From NCBI RefSeq assembly GCF_002001005.1, contig NZ_MUNX01000146.1:62001-126000 (forward strand): a DNA stretch of 64,000 bases, read 5' to 3'. A program made the translations under genes and the position numbers. This DNA comes from Flavobacterium sp. A45. GTDB lineage: Bacteria > Bacteroidota > Bacteroidia > Flavobacteriales > Flavobacteriaceae. How positions within the stretch are numbered: position 1 is the stretch's first letter; each line of letters opens with the position of its first letter. The notes beneath the pieces were generated by a model. That model did no database searches and was not told the origin of the DNA. It saw only the letters and a program-made list of their open reading frames with translations. Positions 36,416-46,762 of this stretch are shown here, in pieces.

Positions 36416-37132
36416 TTATTCACATCCATCGATACCACAGCTGTTTTTATCTGAGGTATTTTGAAGTTTTAGTTTGGTTTCAAAGTTTCCTTCTTCCCAG
36501 GCTTTTTCCAATGTTTTCAAAAAGACTTCCGTCGGCTGTGCTCCAGATACTGCGTATTTATTATCAAATACAAAGAATGGAACTCCAGTTACGCCTAATT
36601 CTTGTGCCTGTTGCTGATCTTGTCTAACCTCTTTTGTGAAGATATCTGTATCTATGAGCTGTTTAATTTCGTCAATGTGCAAACCGGCTTTTTGCCCAAT
36701 TTCCTGTAGCGTATTCCAGTCATTGACATTTTTTCCTTCGGTAAAATAGGCCTTGAAAAGCAGTTCTTCTAAATCATTAGAGCGATTGTGCTTTTTTGCT
36801 AAATGCAGTAATCGGTGAGCGTTTAATGAATTGGCCAAGATTGCTTTTTCAAAATGGAAATCCAAGCCGTTACTTTTAGCTGTTTGAGTTGTGTTTTCCA
36901 GCATAGACTGAGCCCAATCAATATCTCTACCATATTTTTCAGCCAAATGATCGGCAATAGTTTCACCTGATGTTGCTACAAAGCGGGGATCCAATTCAAA
37001 ACTTTTCCATTCTATTTCAATGGAATCTTTGTTTTCAAATTGTGTTATGGCTTCTTCTATTTTTCTTTTTCCTATATAACAAAATGGACACATTACATCT
37101 GACCAGATTTGTACTTTCAATTGATTTTTCAT
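36416..37132 (-). CDS. FrnE-like DsbA-family oxidoreductase
   Basis: Thioredoxin-fold protein of 238 aa related to FrnE and 2-hydroxychromene-2-carboxylate isomerase. The active motif CPFC is at Cys15/Cys18 in VMCPFCYIGKRK, the helical insert follows (about 60-170), and the cis-proline loop is GVTGVPFFVF. There is no signal peptide with the start at 37132; an upstream in-frame start (37174) is less likely. The tail carries two further cysteines (CGIDGC). It lies 10 bp from the oxidoreductase, probably one operon. Likely role: cytoplasmic disulfide or stress-linked redox reactions. Confidence 0.85.
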   Translation of the reverse strand: MKNQLKVQIWSDVMCPFCYIGKRKIEEAITQFENKDSIEIEWKSFELDPRFVATSGETIADHLAEKYGRDIDWAQSMLENTTQTAKSNGLDFHFEKAILANSLNAHRLLHLAKKHNRSNDLEELLFKAYFTEGKNVNDWNTLQEIGQKAGLHIDEIKQLIDTDIFTKEVRQDQQQAQELGVTGVPFFVFDNKYAVSGAQPTEVFLKTLEKAWEEGNFETKLKLQNTSDKNSCGIDGCE

Positions 37133-37226
37133 ATTTGTTTTTTTATCGGCACAGCCAAATAATTTAAAGTGCAAAATTAGAGAAATTGAATTTCGAACTT
37201 TTATAGTTTAAGATTTTATTATAAAA

Positions 37227-37670
37227 CTATTCAATATTGCTTTGATTTAAGTCACTTTTTTTGTCTGGAAACTGGTAGTTGAATTCCTTTAAATGTAATT
37301 TATCTCTTTTTGCAATTTTTGGAGTGGGTGGAAGTATGGCAATTTCAGCTTCTTTAGAAAGTATTTTATTCGATAAATAATTGGTTAAGTACTTCTTGAG
37401 AATTTGTATTTTTTCTACTTCAATCGAATAAATAGTTTTTTTTCCAACATTCTTTACATTTAATAAGTCAGCTTTTTTTAATTCTAATAAATGTTTGGAT
37501 ATTGTGGATTGTGCTAACGGAATTAAGGAAACAATTTCCCCGCAGGTTCTGTTGTTTTTATTCCATAAGAGTGTCATTATCTGCATTCGGGTTGGATGAC
37601 CCAATGCTTTGCAGATTTCGGCGATTGCGTTTGTTTCCTGATCGAAATCTTGTCTTTTAGTTGTTCCCAT
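37227..37670 (-). CDS. ArsR-type winged-helix transcription regulator
   Basis: Small regulator of 147 aa. The winged helix occupies about residues 15-95 (ALGHPTRMQIMTLLW, then QSTISKHLLELKKADLL as recognition helix). The ArsR metal motif CxC is absent; only one cysteine (RTCGEIV) is in the region, so arsenic or similar metal sensing is not supported. A GGAG lies just ahead of the start codon. It may regulate the frnE-oxidoreductase pair that begins 94 bp downstream (inference). Confidence 0.85.
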   Translation of the reverse strand: MGTTKRQDFDQETNAIAEICKALGHPTRMQIMTLLWNKNNRTCGEIVSLIPLAQSTISKHLLELKKADLLNVKNVGKKTIYSIEVEKIQILKKYLTNYLSNKILSKEAEIAILPPTPKIAKRDKLHLKEFNYQFPDKKSDLNQSNIE

Positions 37671-38001
37671 GTCTCCTTTATTTCATATCGTAATTTAGCG
37701 ATTATAATTGATATACAGTGTGTTGTTCTGTTTTTTTTATATGCCTAATATATTTCTAGATACTTACTGATACTTTTCTTATAAAAAATCTTAAGCATGA
37801 TTTTTAGACTGTCAACTTTGTAATAAAAATCAGGTAAAAATACGTATAGGAGACAATTTTTTAATCAATAGCTTTGAAAAAAGCAAATAAGTAATACGTT
37901 CTTAAATTGTGAGATTGGTTTTCTTTTTGAAGTTTTCAAGTCTTAGTTTGATACATATAATGTCCCAACATTTACCTTTTATTAATTTAAACTTACCAAT
38001 T
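37671..38001. other. Divergent intergenic region between the ArsR-type gene and the TPR gene
   Basis: 331 bp of AT-rich sequence without a supported gene. A TAGCTTTG at 37869-37876 matches the -7 consensus in the direction of the TPR gene but lacks a TTG at the right spacing. An in-frame upward extension of the TPR gene (from 37909) runs through here and is not believed. Confidence 0.4.
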
Positions 38002-39264
38002 ATGAAAAGTATTTTCAGTGCCCTTTTTAGTTTGTTGTTGTTTACTCCTTTTATATACGCTCAAAAAAATCAGATAAAAGCCGCCCAAAAGGAATTGAAA
38101 GCAGGTAATTCAGAACAGGTAATTGCAATTTTGGCTCCTGTTGAATATTTGATTAGTAACTCTCCGGATGAAGAAAAAATCCATTTTTACTACACAAAAG
38201 GCTCCGCTCTATTGGATTTGGCAGACAAAAACATTAACACTTCTAAGTACCTTTCACAAGCGGTTACGGTGTTTAATGACTTGATTGTAGTTGAGAATGA
38301 ATCAAACCAAAACAAGTATACTTCCGAGGCAATCGAATCACTTCATAAAATTAAAGTGGGACTTGTAAATAGTGCCATTGAAGATTCAGCAGTTAAAAAC
38401 TTTATAGAAGCTTCGAATAAATTTTACCAAGCCTATCTAATAGATAAGAAAGATACATTACAACTTTATAATGCTGCAGTTAGCTATAAAAACGCTAATG
38501 AAAATGACATGGCTCTGAAATGTTTTGAAGAATTGAAAGCCATGAATTACTCTGGAAACATTGAGGTCTATATTGCTTATAGCAAAAGTAAATTAAAAGA
38601 TGAGTATTTTGCCACATTGAAAGATAGAGATACTCAAATTCTAAACGCAACTCATTTAAGACCAAGACAGGTATTTCAATCTAAAAAGGCTGAAATTTAT
38701 AAAAGTATTGCTATGATTTATATCCAAAAAGGTTATAAAGAAATTGCATTGAAAGCAATATCACAGGCAAGAAATCTTGATGGACAAGATTTGTCATTAG
38801 CCTTGCTTGAAGCCAATTTATATTTGGAAATCAAAGATTATGATTATTTCGACAATCTAGTGTCTGTTATAATAGAATCTAATCCCGACAATGCGGAGTT
38901 AATTACGAGTTTTGGTGCAAATTGCCAAAATGAACATTATTATGAAGGAGCGGAATATTATTATAAAAAGGCTATTGAAATAAATCCGGAATATGCTGAT
39001 GCTTATCTGGGACTTTCGTCATTAATGATAGGGAAAAGTATTAAAATAGCAAACCAAATGAATGATTTAGGGTCTCCAGTTTTTGATAAAAAGGCCTTTG
39101 CAGATTTGAAAACACAAAAGGAACAAATTGAAAAAGGGGTATTCCCTTATCTTCAAAAAGTGGTTAGTATTGATCCTTTTAACAGTAGTGTAAAACAATT
39201 AGTGAACAGTATTAATATGACAAACAGTTATAAATCATCCAGAGCTTTGGCATCTGATGAATAA
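38002..39264 (+). CDS. Secreted tetratricopeptide-repeat protein
   Basis: Periplasmic or outer membrane-associated protein of 420 aa with signal peptide MKSIFSALFSLLLFTPFIYAQ, which decides the start. Several TPR-like helical pairs are visible, the clearest near the C-terminus (YEGAEYYYKKAIEINPEYADAYLGLSSL). No enzyme motif was seen. TPR proteins usually hold protein partners; the partner here is unknown. It is a single gene with its own terminator. Confidence 0.8.
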   Translation: MKSIFSALFSLLLFTPFIYAQKNQIKAAQKELKAGNSEQVIAILAPVEYLISNSPDEEKIHFYYTKGSALLDLADKNINTSKYLSQAVTVFNDLIVVENESNQNKYTSEAIESLHKIKVGLVNSAIEDSAVKNFIEASNKFYQAYLIDKKDTLQLYNAAVSYKNANENDMALKCFEELKAMNYSGNIEVYIAYSKSKLKDEYFATLKDRDTQILNATHLRPRQVFQSKKAEIYKSIAMIYIQKGYKEIALKAISQARNLDGQDLSLALLEANLYLEIKDYDYFDNLVSVIIESNPDNAELITSFGANCQNEHYYEGAEYYYKKAIEINPEYADAYLGLSSLMIGKSIKIANQMNDLGSPVFDKKAFADLKTQKEQIEKGVFPYLQKVVSIDPFNSSVKQLVNSINMTNSYKSSRALASDE

Positions 39265-39377
39265 ACAATTTATACTATTGAAAAAAGGGTATAATTATCA
39301 ACTAGATTATATCAAAATGAGAGCTCAATAGCTTGCAATAGTATAATATTAAGTTTTGAGTTGAATTAGATTAGGGT

Positions 39378-39413
39378 AAAAAACCATCAATTATTGCAAT
39401 TGGTGGTTTTTTT
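39378..39413 (+). terminator. Terminator after the TPR gene
   Basis: AAAAAACCATCAATT (39378-39392) pairs with AATTGGTGGTTTTTTT (39398-39413) with one G-U pair and ends in seven T. Confidence 0.85.
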
Positions 39414-39414
39414 A

Positions 39415-39453
39415 TGAAAAAAAGTCACTAACAATAAATATCATTAGTGACTT
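39415..39453 (-). terminator. Terminator of the nuo operon
   Basis: A perfect 10-bp stem AAGTCACTAA/TTAGTGACTT (39422-39431, 39444-39453); read on the - strand it is followed by a T run. It begins 22 bp after the nuoN stop. Confidence 0.85.
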
Positions 39454-39474
39454 AATATATTTTTTTTTAAAAAC

Positions 39475-40845
39475 TTATGCTAATAGATCTAAAATCAATG
39501 AAGGAAACAATCCTATGACAATGTTTAAAACAATAGCAATAACGGCAACTGCATAAATCAAGAATGGTTTTCCTGTACGAGTTTCGTTCGGTTCTTTGGT
39601 ATACATTGCCAAAATCAATTTGAAGTAGTAACCAACACTTATAATTGAGTTGATAACCGCAAATATAACCACCACTAAATAACCTGCTTGAATGGTTTGG
39701 CTAAACAAAACCAATTTAGCAAAGAAACCTGCAAATATTGGAATACCCGCCATAGAAAGCAATGAACCTGTTAAAATAGCAGCCAACAAAGGATTTGTTT
39801 TTCCTAAACCGTGAAAGTTTACAACATCTTCGTTTTCTCTGTTTTTGCATACATATAATATAACGCTGAAAGCAGCAATACCAGACAATGAATAAGCAGA
39901 AGCATAATACAATAAGCTTCCTGCTGAAGTTGATAAACTCAATAATGTCATCAACATAAATCCAGCATGTGAAATACCTGAAAAGGCCAGCATACGTTTC
40001 ACATTGACTTGTCTTAATGCCATGATATTACCAACAGTCATAGATGCAATTGAAACAACTACCACTACAATTTGGAATGCATAATTGATATCGGCATTCA
40101 TGCTAGATAACAATTTATAAAGTGTCGCTATTGCCACAACTTTTGCCAAAGTACTCATTAAAGTTGTCGTCAAAGTTGGAGAACCTTCGTAAACGTCTGG
40201 AGCCCAAAAATGAAATGGAACGGCTGCGATTTTGAATAACATTCCGATTGTAACCAAAACAATTCCGATTGGGAACCAAATAGGAAGCTCAGCCGATTGA
40301 GACATATCGCTAATTTCTACAATGTCGAATGTTCCCATCGCACCATAAATCATACAGATACCAAATAAAATAATTCCAGATGCAAAAGATCCCATCAAGA
40401 AATATTTCATACCAGCTTCATTACTCTTTATGTTTAATCTGTTGCTTGCGGCAAGAACATAAAGCGATATGGATAATATCTCTATTCCTAAGAAGAACAT
40501 AGCCAAATTTCCAAAAGAAACCATGGCAACTGCACCAGATAATAAGAATATTTTAATGGCGATATAATCAGAAAGTTTACTTTGGTGATTATCATAGAAA
40601 TTATGGCCTAAAGCAACCAAAAAGATAGTTAGTACTATAAACAAACTTGAAAAAGAAACTGAAAATTTATTTACTACAATCATGTTGTTGTAGTAACTCG
40701 CTGGAGAATTAAATTCAGAAACTGTAAGTCCTAGAATGGCTAATAGTCCAATGATTGATATTGGAATAATGGCTTTTCTAAAATCGAAGATTTCAAATAT
40801 AAGGCATAAAACACCTAATCCTATTATAGCTATTAATGTTGTCAT
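39475..40845 (-). CDS. nuoN: NADH-quinone oxidoreductase subunit N
   Basis: Antiporter-like proton-pumping membrane subunit of complex I, 456 aa and about 14 helices. The family block FKIAAVPFHFWAPDVYEGSPT with the conserved Lys is present, and a further conserved Lys occurs in the second half (VNVKRMLAFSGISHAGFM). Last gene of the 14-gene nuo operon, 17 bp after nuoM. Confidence 0.95.
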   Translation of the reverse strand: MTTLIAIIGLGVLCLIFEIFDFRKAIIPISIIGLLAILGLTVSEFNSPASYYNNMIVVNKFSVSFSSLFIVLTIFLVALGHNFYDNHQSKLSDYIAIKIFLLSGAVAMVSFGNLAMFFLGIEILSISLYVLAASNRLNIKSNEAGMKYFLMGSFASGIILFGICMIYGAMGTFDIVEISDMSQSAELPIWFPIGIVLVTIGMLFKIAAVPFHFWAPDVYEGSPTLTTTLMSTLAKVVAIATLYKLLSSMNADINYAFQIVVVVVSIASMTVGNIMALRQVNVKRMLAFSGISHAGFMLMTLLSLSTSAGSLLYYASAYSLSGIAAFSVILYVCKNRENEDVVNFHGLGKTNPLLAAILTGSLLSMAGIPIFAGFFAKLVLFSQTIQAGYLVVVIFAVINSIISVGYYFKLILAMYTKEPNETRTGKPFLIYAVAVIAIVLNIVIGLFPSLILDLLA

Positions 40846-40862
40846 TTATATTATGCTTTTAC

Positions 40863-42308
40863 TTAATTGTATTTATTAATAGTGTTTAAAATAGTCTCTA
40901 GACTTGGTGTTATCAAATCATTGATTGGTTTTGGGTACATTCCGAAGAAAAATAAAACCGCAATAATAATTACCATTGTCAAACCTTCAGAGAAAGTAAT
41001 GTCGGCAAATACTTTTGTGTTAGTTTCTCCAAGCATTACGTGTTGGAACATTTTCAACATATAATAAGCTCCCAAAATAATTGTTGTTCCACCCAAAATT
41101 GCAAACCAAATATTTATTTGAGAAAGGCTGTACAATACTGTAAATTCTCCAATAAAGTTAAAAGTTGTTGGCAAGGCCACAGAAGCTAGTACCAAAATTA
41201 AAAACATTGAAGTGAATTTTGGTGATTGAGAACGAATACCACCCATTTCTGAAATTAGTCTTGTTTCGTATCTTCTAAAAATGATTTCAGCAGCAAAAAA
41301 TAATCCAACTACCACAAAACCGTGGGCAATCATTTGTAAAACGGCACCTCTAAAACCATCAAGGTTTAAAGCATAAGTTCCGGCAGCAATTAATCCAACG
41401 TGAGCAAGGGAAGAATAAGCCAATAATTTTTTCAAATCTTTTTGTCTCAATGCAACAATAGAGCCATAAATAACACCGGCAATACCTACACCGATGAATA
41501 TAAACATGTATTCTTTGGCTGCTAAAGGAGTCAAAGGCAATTGCCAACGGATAAGGCTATACAATCCCATTTTTAGCATAATACCGGATAAAAGCATAGT
41601 TCCAAGAGTTGGAGCTTTTTGGTAAACATTCGCCTGCCAAGTATGAAAAGGAATTAAAGGAATCTTAATTGCATATGCTAGGAAGAAAGCCGTGAAAATC
41701 CATTTTTGCTCGTTAACAGTTAAGTTCAATTTGTATAAATCCTCGATTAAGAAGCTTCCATTTGCTTTTTGATACATATAAATAAATGCAACCAGCATGA
41801 ATAATGAACCGGCAAGAGTATAGATAAAGAATTTAACTACTGCTTTTTTACGTTCTTCAGCATCGCCATTACCCCAAATCAAAGCGATAAAGTAAATAGG
41901 AATCAATGATAATTCCCAGAAGATATAATATAAAAGACCATCGCTTGCCAAGAAAGTCCCTGTCATTGCAAATGACATAAACAATATAAGAGAATAAATT
42001 GCTTTTGAATTTTTGAAATCATTACCAAAAGAAGATAAGATTATAATGGCAGTCAAGGCAGTTGTCAATAAAACCATGGCTAACGACAATCCGTCGGCTT
42101 GTAATGCAAATGAAACTTTAGGTAATGTAATCCATTGGCTGCTGTAGCTAATGTTTTCGCCTAAATTAAAATGGTTTAACAAAACTATTGAGCAACCTGC
42201 AGCCGCTAATCCGAAAAACAATGCCACTTTTGGAGCAAGCTTGTCACCAGCTAAATAAGTTGCAAATGCGCCAACTAAAAGGATGATTAATATTAGAGAT
42301 ACATTCAT
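40863..42308 (-). CDS. nuoM: NADH-quinone oxidoreductase subunit M
   Basis: Antiporter-like proton-pumping subunit, 481 aa. Characteristic segments are the Glu-containing FWELSLIPIYFIALIWG, AYAIKIPLIPFHTWQANVY with the conserved Lys, and RQKDLKKLLAYSSLAHVGL. It lies between nuoL and nuoN with 9 and 17 bp gaps. Confidence 0.95.
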   Translation of the reverse strand: MNVSLILIILLVGAFATYLAGDKLAPKVALFFGLAAAGCSIVLLNHFNLGENISYSSQWITLPKVSFALQADGLSLAMVLLTTALTAIIILSSFGNDFKNSKAIYSLILFMSFAMTGTFLASDGLLYYIFWELSLIPIYFIALIWGNGDAEERKKAVVKFFIYTLAGSLFMLVAFIYMYQKANGSFLIEDLYKLNLTVNEQKWIFTAFFLAYAIKIPLIPFHTWQANVYQKAPTLGTMLLSGIMLKMGLYSLIRWQLPLTPLAAKEYMFIFIGVGIAGVIYGSIVALRQKDLKKLLAYSSLAHVGLIAAGTYALNLDGFRGAVLQMIAHGFVVVGLFFAAEIIFRRYETRLISEMGGIRSQSPKFTSMFLILVLASVALPTTFNFIGEFTVLYSLSQINIWFAILGGTTIILGAYYMLKMFQHVMLGETNTKVFADITFSEGLTMVIIIAVLFFFGMYPKPINDLITPSLETILNTINKYN

Positions 42309-42317
42309 AGTATATAA

Positions 42318-44207
42318 TTATTGAGCTAGAAATAAAAATGAAACAATGGCACACATGCCTAAAACAAAAGCAAATAGGTATAGTCCAACACTTCCATTCT
42401 GTAATTTTTTACCTTGGTAACTAAGTTCGCTGGTTACTTTTCCTAATCCAAAAACTAGGGTAGAAATTCCTGTTTCAACATAGTCCCTAAAGAATTTTGA
42501 TAAACTATTTACAGGCGCTACAAACACTGAATCATATATTTCATCAACGTAGTATTTGTTGTAAAGCACTTTTGATAATCCAGTAATTTCAGCGTCCTCA
42601 CTCGGAACTGTATTTTGTTTGATGTATTTAGCATAAGCAATCCCAATTCCTACTAGTCCACCAACAACGGCAATTGCCATTAGCATGTATTCTGTGGTTC
42701 CCAATGTATGTTCTTCTGATGTCGCTTTCGCAAAAAGTGGAGCTAAATAATGGTTTAACCAACTGTTGCCAGGTAAACTGATCAAACCTCCGATAGTAGC
42801 CAAAATAGCCAATACAATTAAAGGGAATGTTATTAAAGCAGGGCTTTCATGTAAATGATGTTTTTGTTCTTCAGTTCCTCTAAAGTCATTAAAGAAAGTT
42901 AGGAACATCAATCGGAACATATAGAAAGCAGTCATTATAGAAGCAACAGAAGCAACAACCCATAGTGGGATGTTATGATGGAATGCCGTCATCAAGATTT
43001 CATCCTTAGAAAAGAAACCTGAAAACAAAGGAACTCCCGAAATTGCCAATGATGATATAAGCATTGTCCAAAAAGTGATTGGCATGGCGCTTTTCAATCC
43101 ACCCATTTTACGCATATCCTGTTCTCCGTGCAAGCCATGAATTACAGATCCAGATCCAAGGAACAAACAAGCTTTGAAGAAAGCGTGAGTGATTACGTGA
43201 AATATTGCTACTTCATAAGCACCTAATCCCAATGCTAGAAACATTAAACCCAATTGAGAAACGGTAGAGTAGGCTAATACTTTTTTAATATCATTTTGAA
43301 CCAAACCAATAGTTGCGGCAACTAATGAAGTTACACCTCCAATTACGGCAATTATTGTTTGTACTTCTGGTGTTAAATCAAATAAGAAATGCATTCTTGA
43401 TACCATAAAAATACCTGCAGTAACCATTGTTGCAGCATGTATCAATGCCGAAACCGGAGTAGGCCCTGCCATCGCATCAGGTAACCAAGTGTATAATGGA
43501 ATTTGTGCTGATTTTCCACAAGCTCCGATAAACAATGCCAAAGCAGCGATGCTTAACCAAAGTGTATCAACATTTGAGGCTCCAGCAATAGCTGTTTTTA
43601 AAGTAGCAAAATCCAATGTAGAGAATAAACTTCCTAAGATAAATATCCCGATTAGCAATCCTAAATCCCCAATACGGTTCATGATAAAAGCTTTTTTTGC
43701 AGCATCATTGTAATCTTGGTTTTTATACCAAAATCCAATTAATAGGTAAGAACAAAGTCCAACTCCTTCCCAACCAATGAACATTACCAATAAGTTGCTT
43801 CCAACTACTAGGGTAATCATAAAGAAGATAAACAGATTCAAATATGCAAAGAAAGAATGCATTTTCTCGTCATCATGCATATAGCTGATGGAGTATAAAT
43901 GAATCAACGAACCAATTCCAGTTACAAACAATAACCATAAAATTGATAATTGGTCTAGTAAAAATCCAAAACTAACATTGAAGTTACTAATCTGAATCCA
44001 ATCAAATAATTCAATTGATATGGCTTGTTTCGTTTGGTTGATTTGTAGAAAAAAGGAAATCGTAACAATAAAAGAAATCACTACCGAAAGGGTTCCGATG
44101 ATTCCTGAAACAGATTTTCCTAAACTTTTCCCGAAGAAAACATTAATTAAAAATCCTAAAAAAGGAGTTAATAGTAAGACTAAAGCTAAATTGGTATCCA
44201 TTGCCAT
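42318..44207 (-). CDS. nuoL: NADH-quinone oxidoreductase subunit L
   Basis: Largest antiporter-like subunit, 629 aa, with the long lateral C-terminal helix expected for NuoL. Visible motifs are GWEGVGLCSYLLIGFWY, GACGKSAQIPLYTWLPDAMAGPTPVSALIHAATMV and NDIKKVLAYSTVSQLGLM. The start codon directly follows the nuoK stop. A second ATG is two codons in; either could be used. Confidence 0.95.
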   Translation of the reverse strand: MAMDTNLALVLLLTPFLGFLINVFFGKSLGKSVSGIIGTLSVVISFIVTISFFLQINQTKQAISIELFDWIQISNFNVSFGFLLDQLSILWLLFVTGIGSLIHLYSISYMHDDEKMHSFFAYLNLFIFFMITLVVGSNLLVMFIGWEGVGLCSYLLIGFWYKNQDYNDAAKKAFIMNRIGDLGLLIGIFILGSLFSTLDFATLKTAIAGASNVDTLWLSIAALALFIGACGKSAQIPLYTWLPDAMAGPTPVSALIHAATMVTAGIFMVSRMHFLFDLTPEVQTIIAVIGGVTSLVAATIGLVQNDIKKVLAYSTVSQLGLMFLALGLGAYEVAIFHVITHAFFKACLFLGSGSVIHGLHGEQDMRKMGGLKSAMPITFWTMLISSLAISGVPLFSGFFSKDEILMTAFHHNIPLWVVASVASIMTAFYMFRLMFLTFFNDFRGTEEQKHHLHESPALITFPLIVLAILATIGGLISLPGNSWLNHYLAPLFAKATSEEHTLGTTEYMLMAIAVVGGLVGIGIAYAKYIKQNTVPSEDAEITGLSKVLYNKYYVDEIYDSVFVAPVNSLSKFFRDYVETGISTLVFGLGKVTSELSYQGKKLQNGSVGLYLFAFVLGMCAIVSFLFLAQ

Positions 44208-44528
44208 TTATCCTTTTAAGTTTTTTAAATTATCGATGCTAATTGATCCAATATTTCTAAATATCGAAACTAATATGGCTAGTCCTACTGCAACTTCAGC
44301 TGCTGCTACTGCCATGGAGAAAAATACGAATACTTGTCCTTGTGCGTCTTGATGGTAAGTAGAGAAAGCCACAAACAATAAGTTAACAGCATTCAACATA
44401 ATTTCAATAGACATAAACACAATGATGGCATTTCGTCTGTATAAAACCCCAAAAATCCCAATACAAAATAGTGTTACACACAGGAAGATATAGTTCTCTA
44501 TACCAATTTGAGTTAAAATATTGTTCAT
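44208..44528 (-). CDS. nuoK: NADH-quinone oxidoreductase subunit K
   Basis: Three-helix membrane subunit of 106 aa. The essential glutamates lie in [13 protein letters not shown] and [13 protein letters not shown]. Its start overlaps the nuoJ stop by one base (TAATG), indicating translational coupling. Confidence 0.95.
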   Translation of the reverse strand: MNNILTQIGIENYIFLCVTLFCIGIFGVLYRRNAIIVFMSIEIMLNAVNLLFVAFSTYHQDAQGQVFVFFSMAVAAAEVAVGLAILVSIFRNIGSISIDNLKNLKG

Positions 44529-45037
44529 TATTTTTCTAATTTTTCTTTTTTAGACAATAATACAGATCCAATCATCGCTACCAATAATAGAATAGAAGCA
44601 AATTCAAAAGGCACCATATATTCGTTCAATAATGCTTTTCCTAATACTTTTATCGATTGGTAATCTTCGCCCGTATAATCATATTCTACAATAGGTTTAG
44701 AGTCGATAAATATTTTTATTAAAACCAAACAAACCAAACAAAAGGAAACAATTGCACCCAATCTCGTGAATCTCGGCTTATGAACTTCATCAGCCTCATT
44801 AAGATTCATCAACATTATGGTAAACAGTAATAAAATCATAATCGCCCCAGAATACACAATGATATGTACAATTGCCAAAAACTGTGCGTTCAATAATAAA
44901 TAATGTCCTGCTATAGAGAAAAAACAAATCACTAAGTAAATAGCACTATGAATTGGGTTTCTACTAAAAATAGTTAAAAATGCTGTTAGCAATGTGATTG
45001 CAGACAATACGCAAAATAGAATAAGTACTGTTGACAT
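44528..45037 (-). CDS. nuoJ: NADH-quinone oxidoreductase subunit J
   Basis: Five-helix membrane subunit of 169 aa; [29 protein letters not shown] is the conserved helix 3 region that carries the pi-bulge in complex I. Its start overlaps the nuoI stop by one base (TAATG). Confidence 0.94.
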   Translation of the reverse strand: MSTVLILFCVLSAITLLTAFLTIFSRNPIHSAIYLVICFFSIAGHYLLLNAQFLAIVHIIVYSGAIMILLLFTIMLMNLNEADEVHKPRFTRLGAIVSFCLVCLVLIKIFIDSKPIVEYDYTGEDYQSIKVLGKALLNEYMVPFEFASILLLVAMIGSVLLSKKEKLEK

Positions 45038-45582
45038 TAGTTAGCGATTTTAGGTTGAGTGTTCTTAATAGCCATTTCTAGAGGCATAACTAGTTTGTCT
45101 TTTCCAAAAATGAAAGATTCCCTGTCATAACTAGCAGGAACCAATTCTTTGGAGATAGTCAAGTAAATAGCATCTTTTGGACAAGCTTCTTCACAAAGTC
45201 CACAAAAAATACATCTCAACATATTGATTTCATAGATTTCAGCATATTTTTCTTCTCTGTACAAATGCATCTCGTCAGCTTTACGCTCACCGGCTTTCAT
45301 TGTAATGGCTTCAGCAGGGCAAGACAAAGCACATAAACCACAAGCTGTACAGTTTTCTCTACCTTGTTCATCGCGTTTCAACATATGTTGTCCACGATAG
45401 ACAGGGCTCATCTCACGAACTTGCTCAGGATATTGAATCGTTGCTTTTTTTCTGAATAAATGCTTCAGCGTAATGATCAAACCTTTCACAATCGCAATCA
45501 GATACATGCGTTCCAAAAAAGTCATCTCCTTGTTGGAGACCATTTTTTTTCTTCCTGATAAGGATATAGTTTCTATTGACAT
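45037..45582 (-). CDS. nuoI: NADH-quinone oxidoreductase subunit I
   Basis: Peripheral-arm ferredoxin-like subunit, 181 aa, that carries clusters N6a and N6b. Two CxxCxxCxxxCP motifs are present: CTACGLCALSCPAEA and CIFCGLCEEACPKDA. Start set at 45582 (MSIETISLSGRKK). A longer frame to 45663 would translate part of a dispersed repeat and is rejected. Confidence 0.95.
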   Translation of the reverse strand: MSIETISLSGRKKMVSNKEMTFLERMYLIAIVKGLIITLKHLFRKKATIQYPEQVREMSPVYRGQHMLKRDEQGRENCTACGLCALSCPAEAITMKAGERKADEMHLYREEKYAEIYEINMLRCIFCGLCEEACPKDAIYLTISKELVPASYDRESFIFGKDKLVMPLEMAIKNTQPKIAN

Positions 45583-45604
45583 TTTATATTTTTTATTTGT
45601 AGCT

Positions 45605-45677
45605 AATCCTGCTATCCGTTGCAATCTTTTATGTTTTAAAGAAAAACATAAAAGGATTTCCACTTCTATCAGGGCTA
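45605..45677. repeat. Dispersed hairpin repeat, family R1, copy C
   Basis: Located between nuoI and nuoH. It carries GCTATCCGTTGCAATC, a hairpin TATGTTTT/AAAACATA, AAAAGGATTTCCACTTCTATC and ends AGGGCTA. The flanks match copy A closely, while the hairpin sequence differs. Confidence 0.7.
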
Positions 45678-45706
45678 GTCCCCGTTAACATCGTGTTTTG
45701 GTTCTA

Positions 45707-46759
45707 TTAAAATCCGAAATAAACAGCTATTTCACTTCTCAAAAGCACAACTCCAGTAATCATAATATTTATTATCGCAAGCGGAATCAAAATTCTCCAT
45801 CCCAAATGCATTAATTGGTCATATCTAAATCTTGGTATCGTCCAACGAACCCACATGATAAAGAAAATAAAACCACATAATTTAATGAAAAGGGCAGCCA
45901 TTCCTAATACGTTGGCAATATTTACGCCCCAGTTTTCCAATACCCATCCCATTCCAGGATAATTGTATCCACCAAAAAACAAAACGGCTAAAATTGTAGA
46001 GGAAACAAACATATTTGCATATTCGGCAAATAAATAGAATCCCATTTTCATAGAGGAATATTCCGTGTGGTACCCACCAATCAATTCCGATTCACATTCT
46101 GCCAAATCAAAAGGTGTTCTGTTCAACTCAGCAAAAGAACAAATAAGGAAAATTAAAAAAGTAAGTGGCTGATACAGCACATTCCAATGCCATTCTGATT
46201 GTTGTAATGAAATTTCTCTTAAGCTTAAAGTTCCTGTCATCATAATCAAAGCGATTATGGACAATCCCATGGCAACTTCATAAGAAACCATTTGAGAAGC
46301 AGCTCTAATTGCACTCATCAAAGAGAATTTATTATTAGAAGCCCATCCACCAATCATGATGCCATAAACTCCCAACGAAACAACTCCAAAAACATACAAT
46401 ATGGCAACATTTACATCAGTTGCCTGTAATAAAATATCTCTTCCGAATAAGTGTAATTTGTCTCCCCATGGAATAACAGCACTTGTCATCAAGGCTGTAG
46501 CCATTGCGATTCCAGGTCCTACAAAAAATAAAAATTTATTGGGTGTGTTTGGTTCAAATTCTTCCTTCGAGAACAATTTTAAACCATCGGCAAGCGGTTG
46601 GAATAATCCCAATGGTCCCGCTCTGTTTGGACCGATTCTGTCTTGCAACCAAGCGGCTACTTTACGTTCTGCCCATGTGGAATACATTGCCATCAACATA
46701 GTAAGGGCAAAAACCACTACAATAACAACACTCTTTTCTATAATAAATGTACTTTCCAT
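45707..46759 (-). CDS. nuoH: NADH-quinone oxidoreductase subunit H
   Basis: Membrane subunit at the quinone site, 350 aa and eight helices. Conserved blocks are AERKVAAWLQDRIGPNRAGPLGLFQPLADGLKLFSKE and FAELNRTPFDLAECESELIGGYHTEYSSMKMG. nuoG ends 3 bp upstream. An inserted repeat separates it from nuoI. Confidence 0.95.
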   Translation of the reverse strand: MESTFIIEKSVVIVVVFALTMLMAMYSTWAERKVAAWLQDRIGPNRAGPLGLFQPLADGLKLFSKEEFEPNTPNKFLFFVGPGIAMATALMTSAVIPWGDKLHLFGRDILLQATDVNVAILYVFGVVSLGVYGIMIGGWASNNKFSLMSAIRAASQMVSYEVAMGLSIIALIMMTGTLSLREISLQQSEWHWNVLYQPLTFLIFLICSFAELNRTPFDLAECESELIGGYHTEYSSMKMGFYLFAEYANMFVSSTILAVLFFGGYNYPGMGWVLENWGVNIANVLGMAALFIKLCGFIFFIMWVRWTIPRFRYDQLMHLGWRILIPLAIINIMITGVVLLRSEIAVYFGF

Positions 46760-46762
46760 TTC

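Noticed and set aside
37227-37670. Arsenic-sensing ArsR
   Set aside because: No CxC metal motif and no arsenic resistance genes nearby.
45583-45663. N-terminal extension of NuoI
   Set aside because: It is the translation of dispersed repeat copy C; the family start is at 45582.
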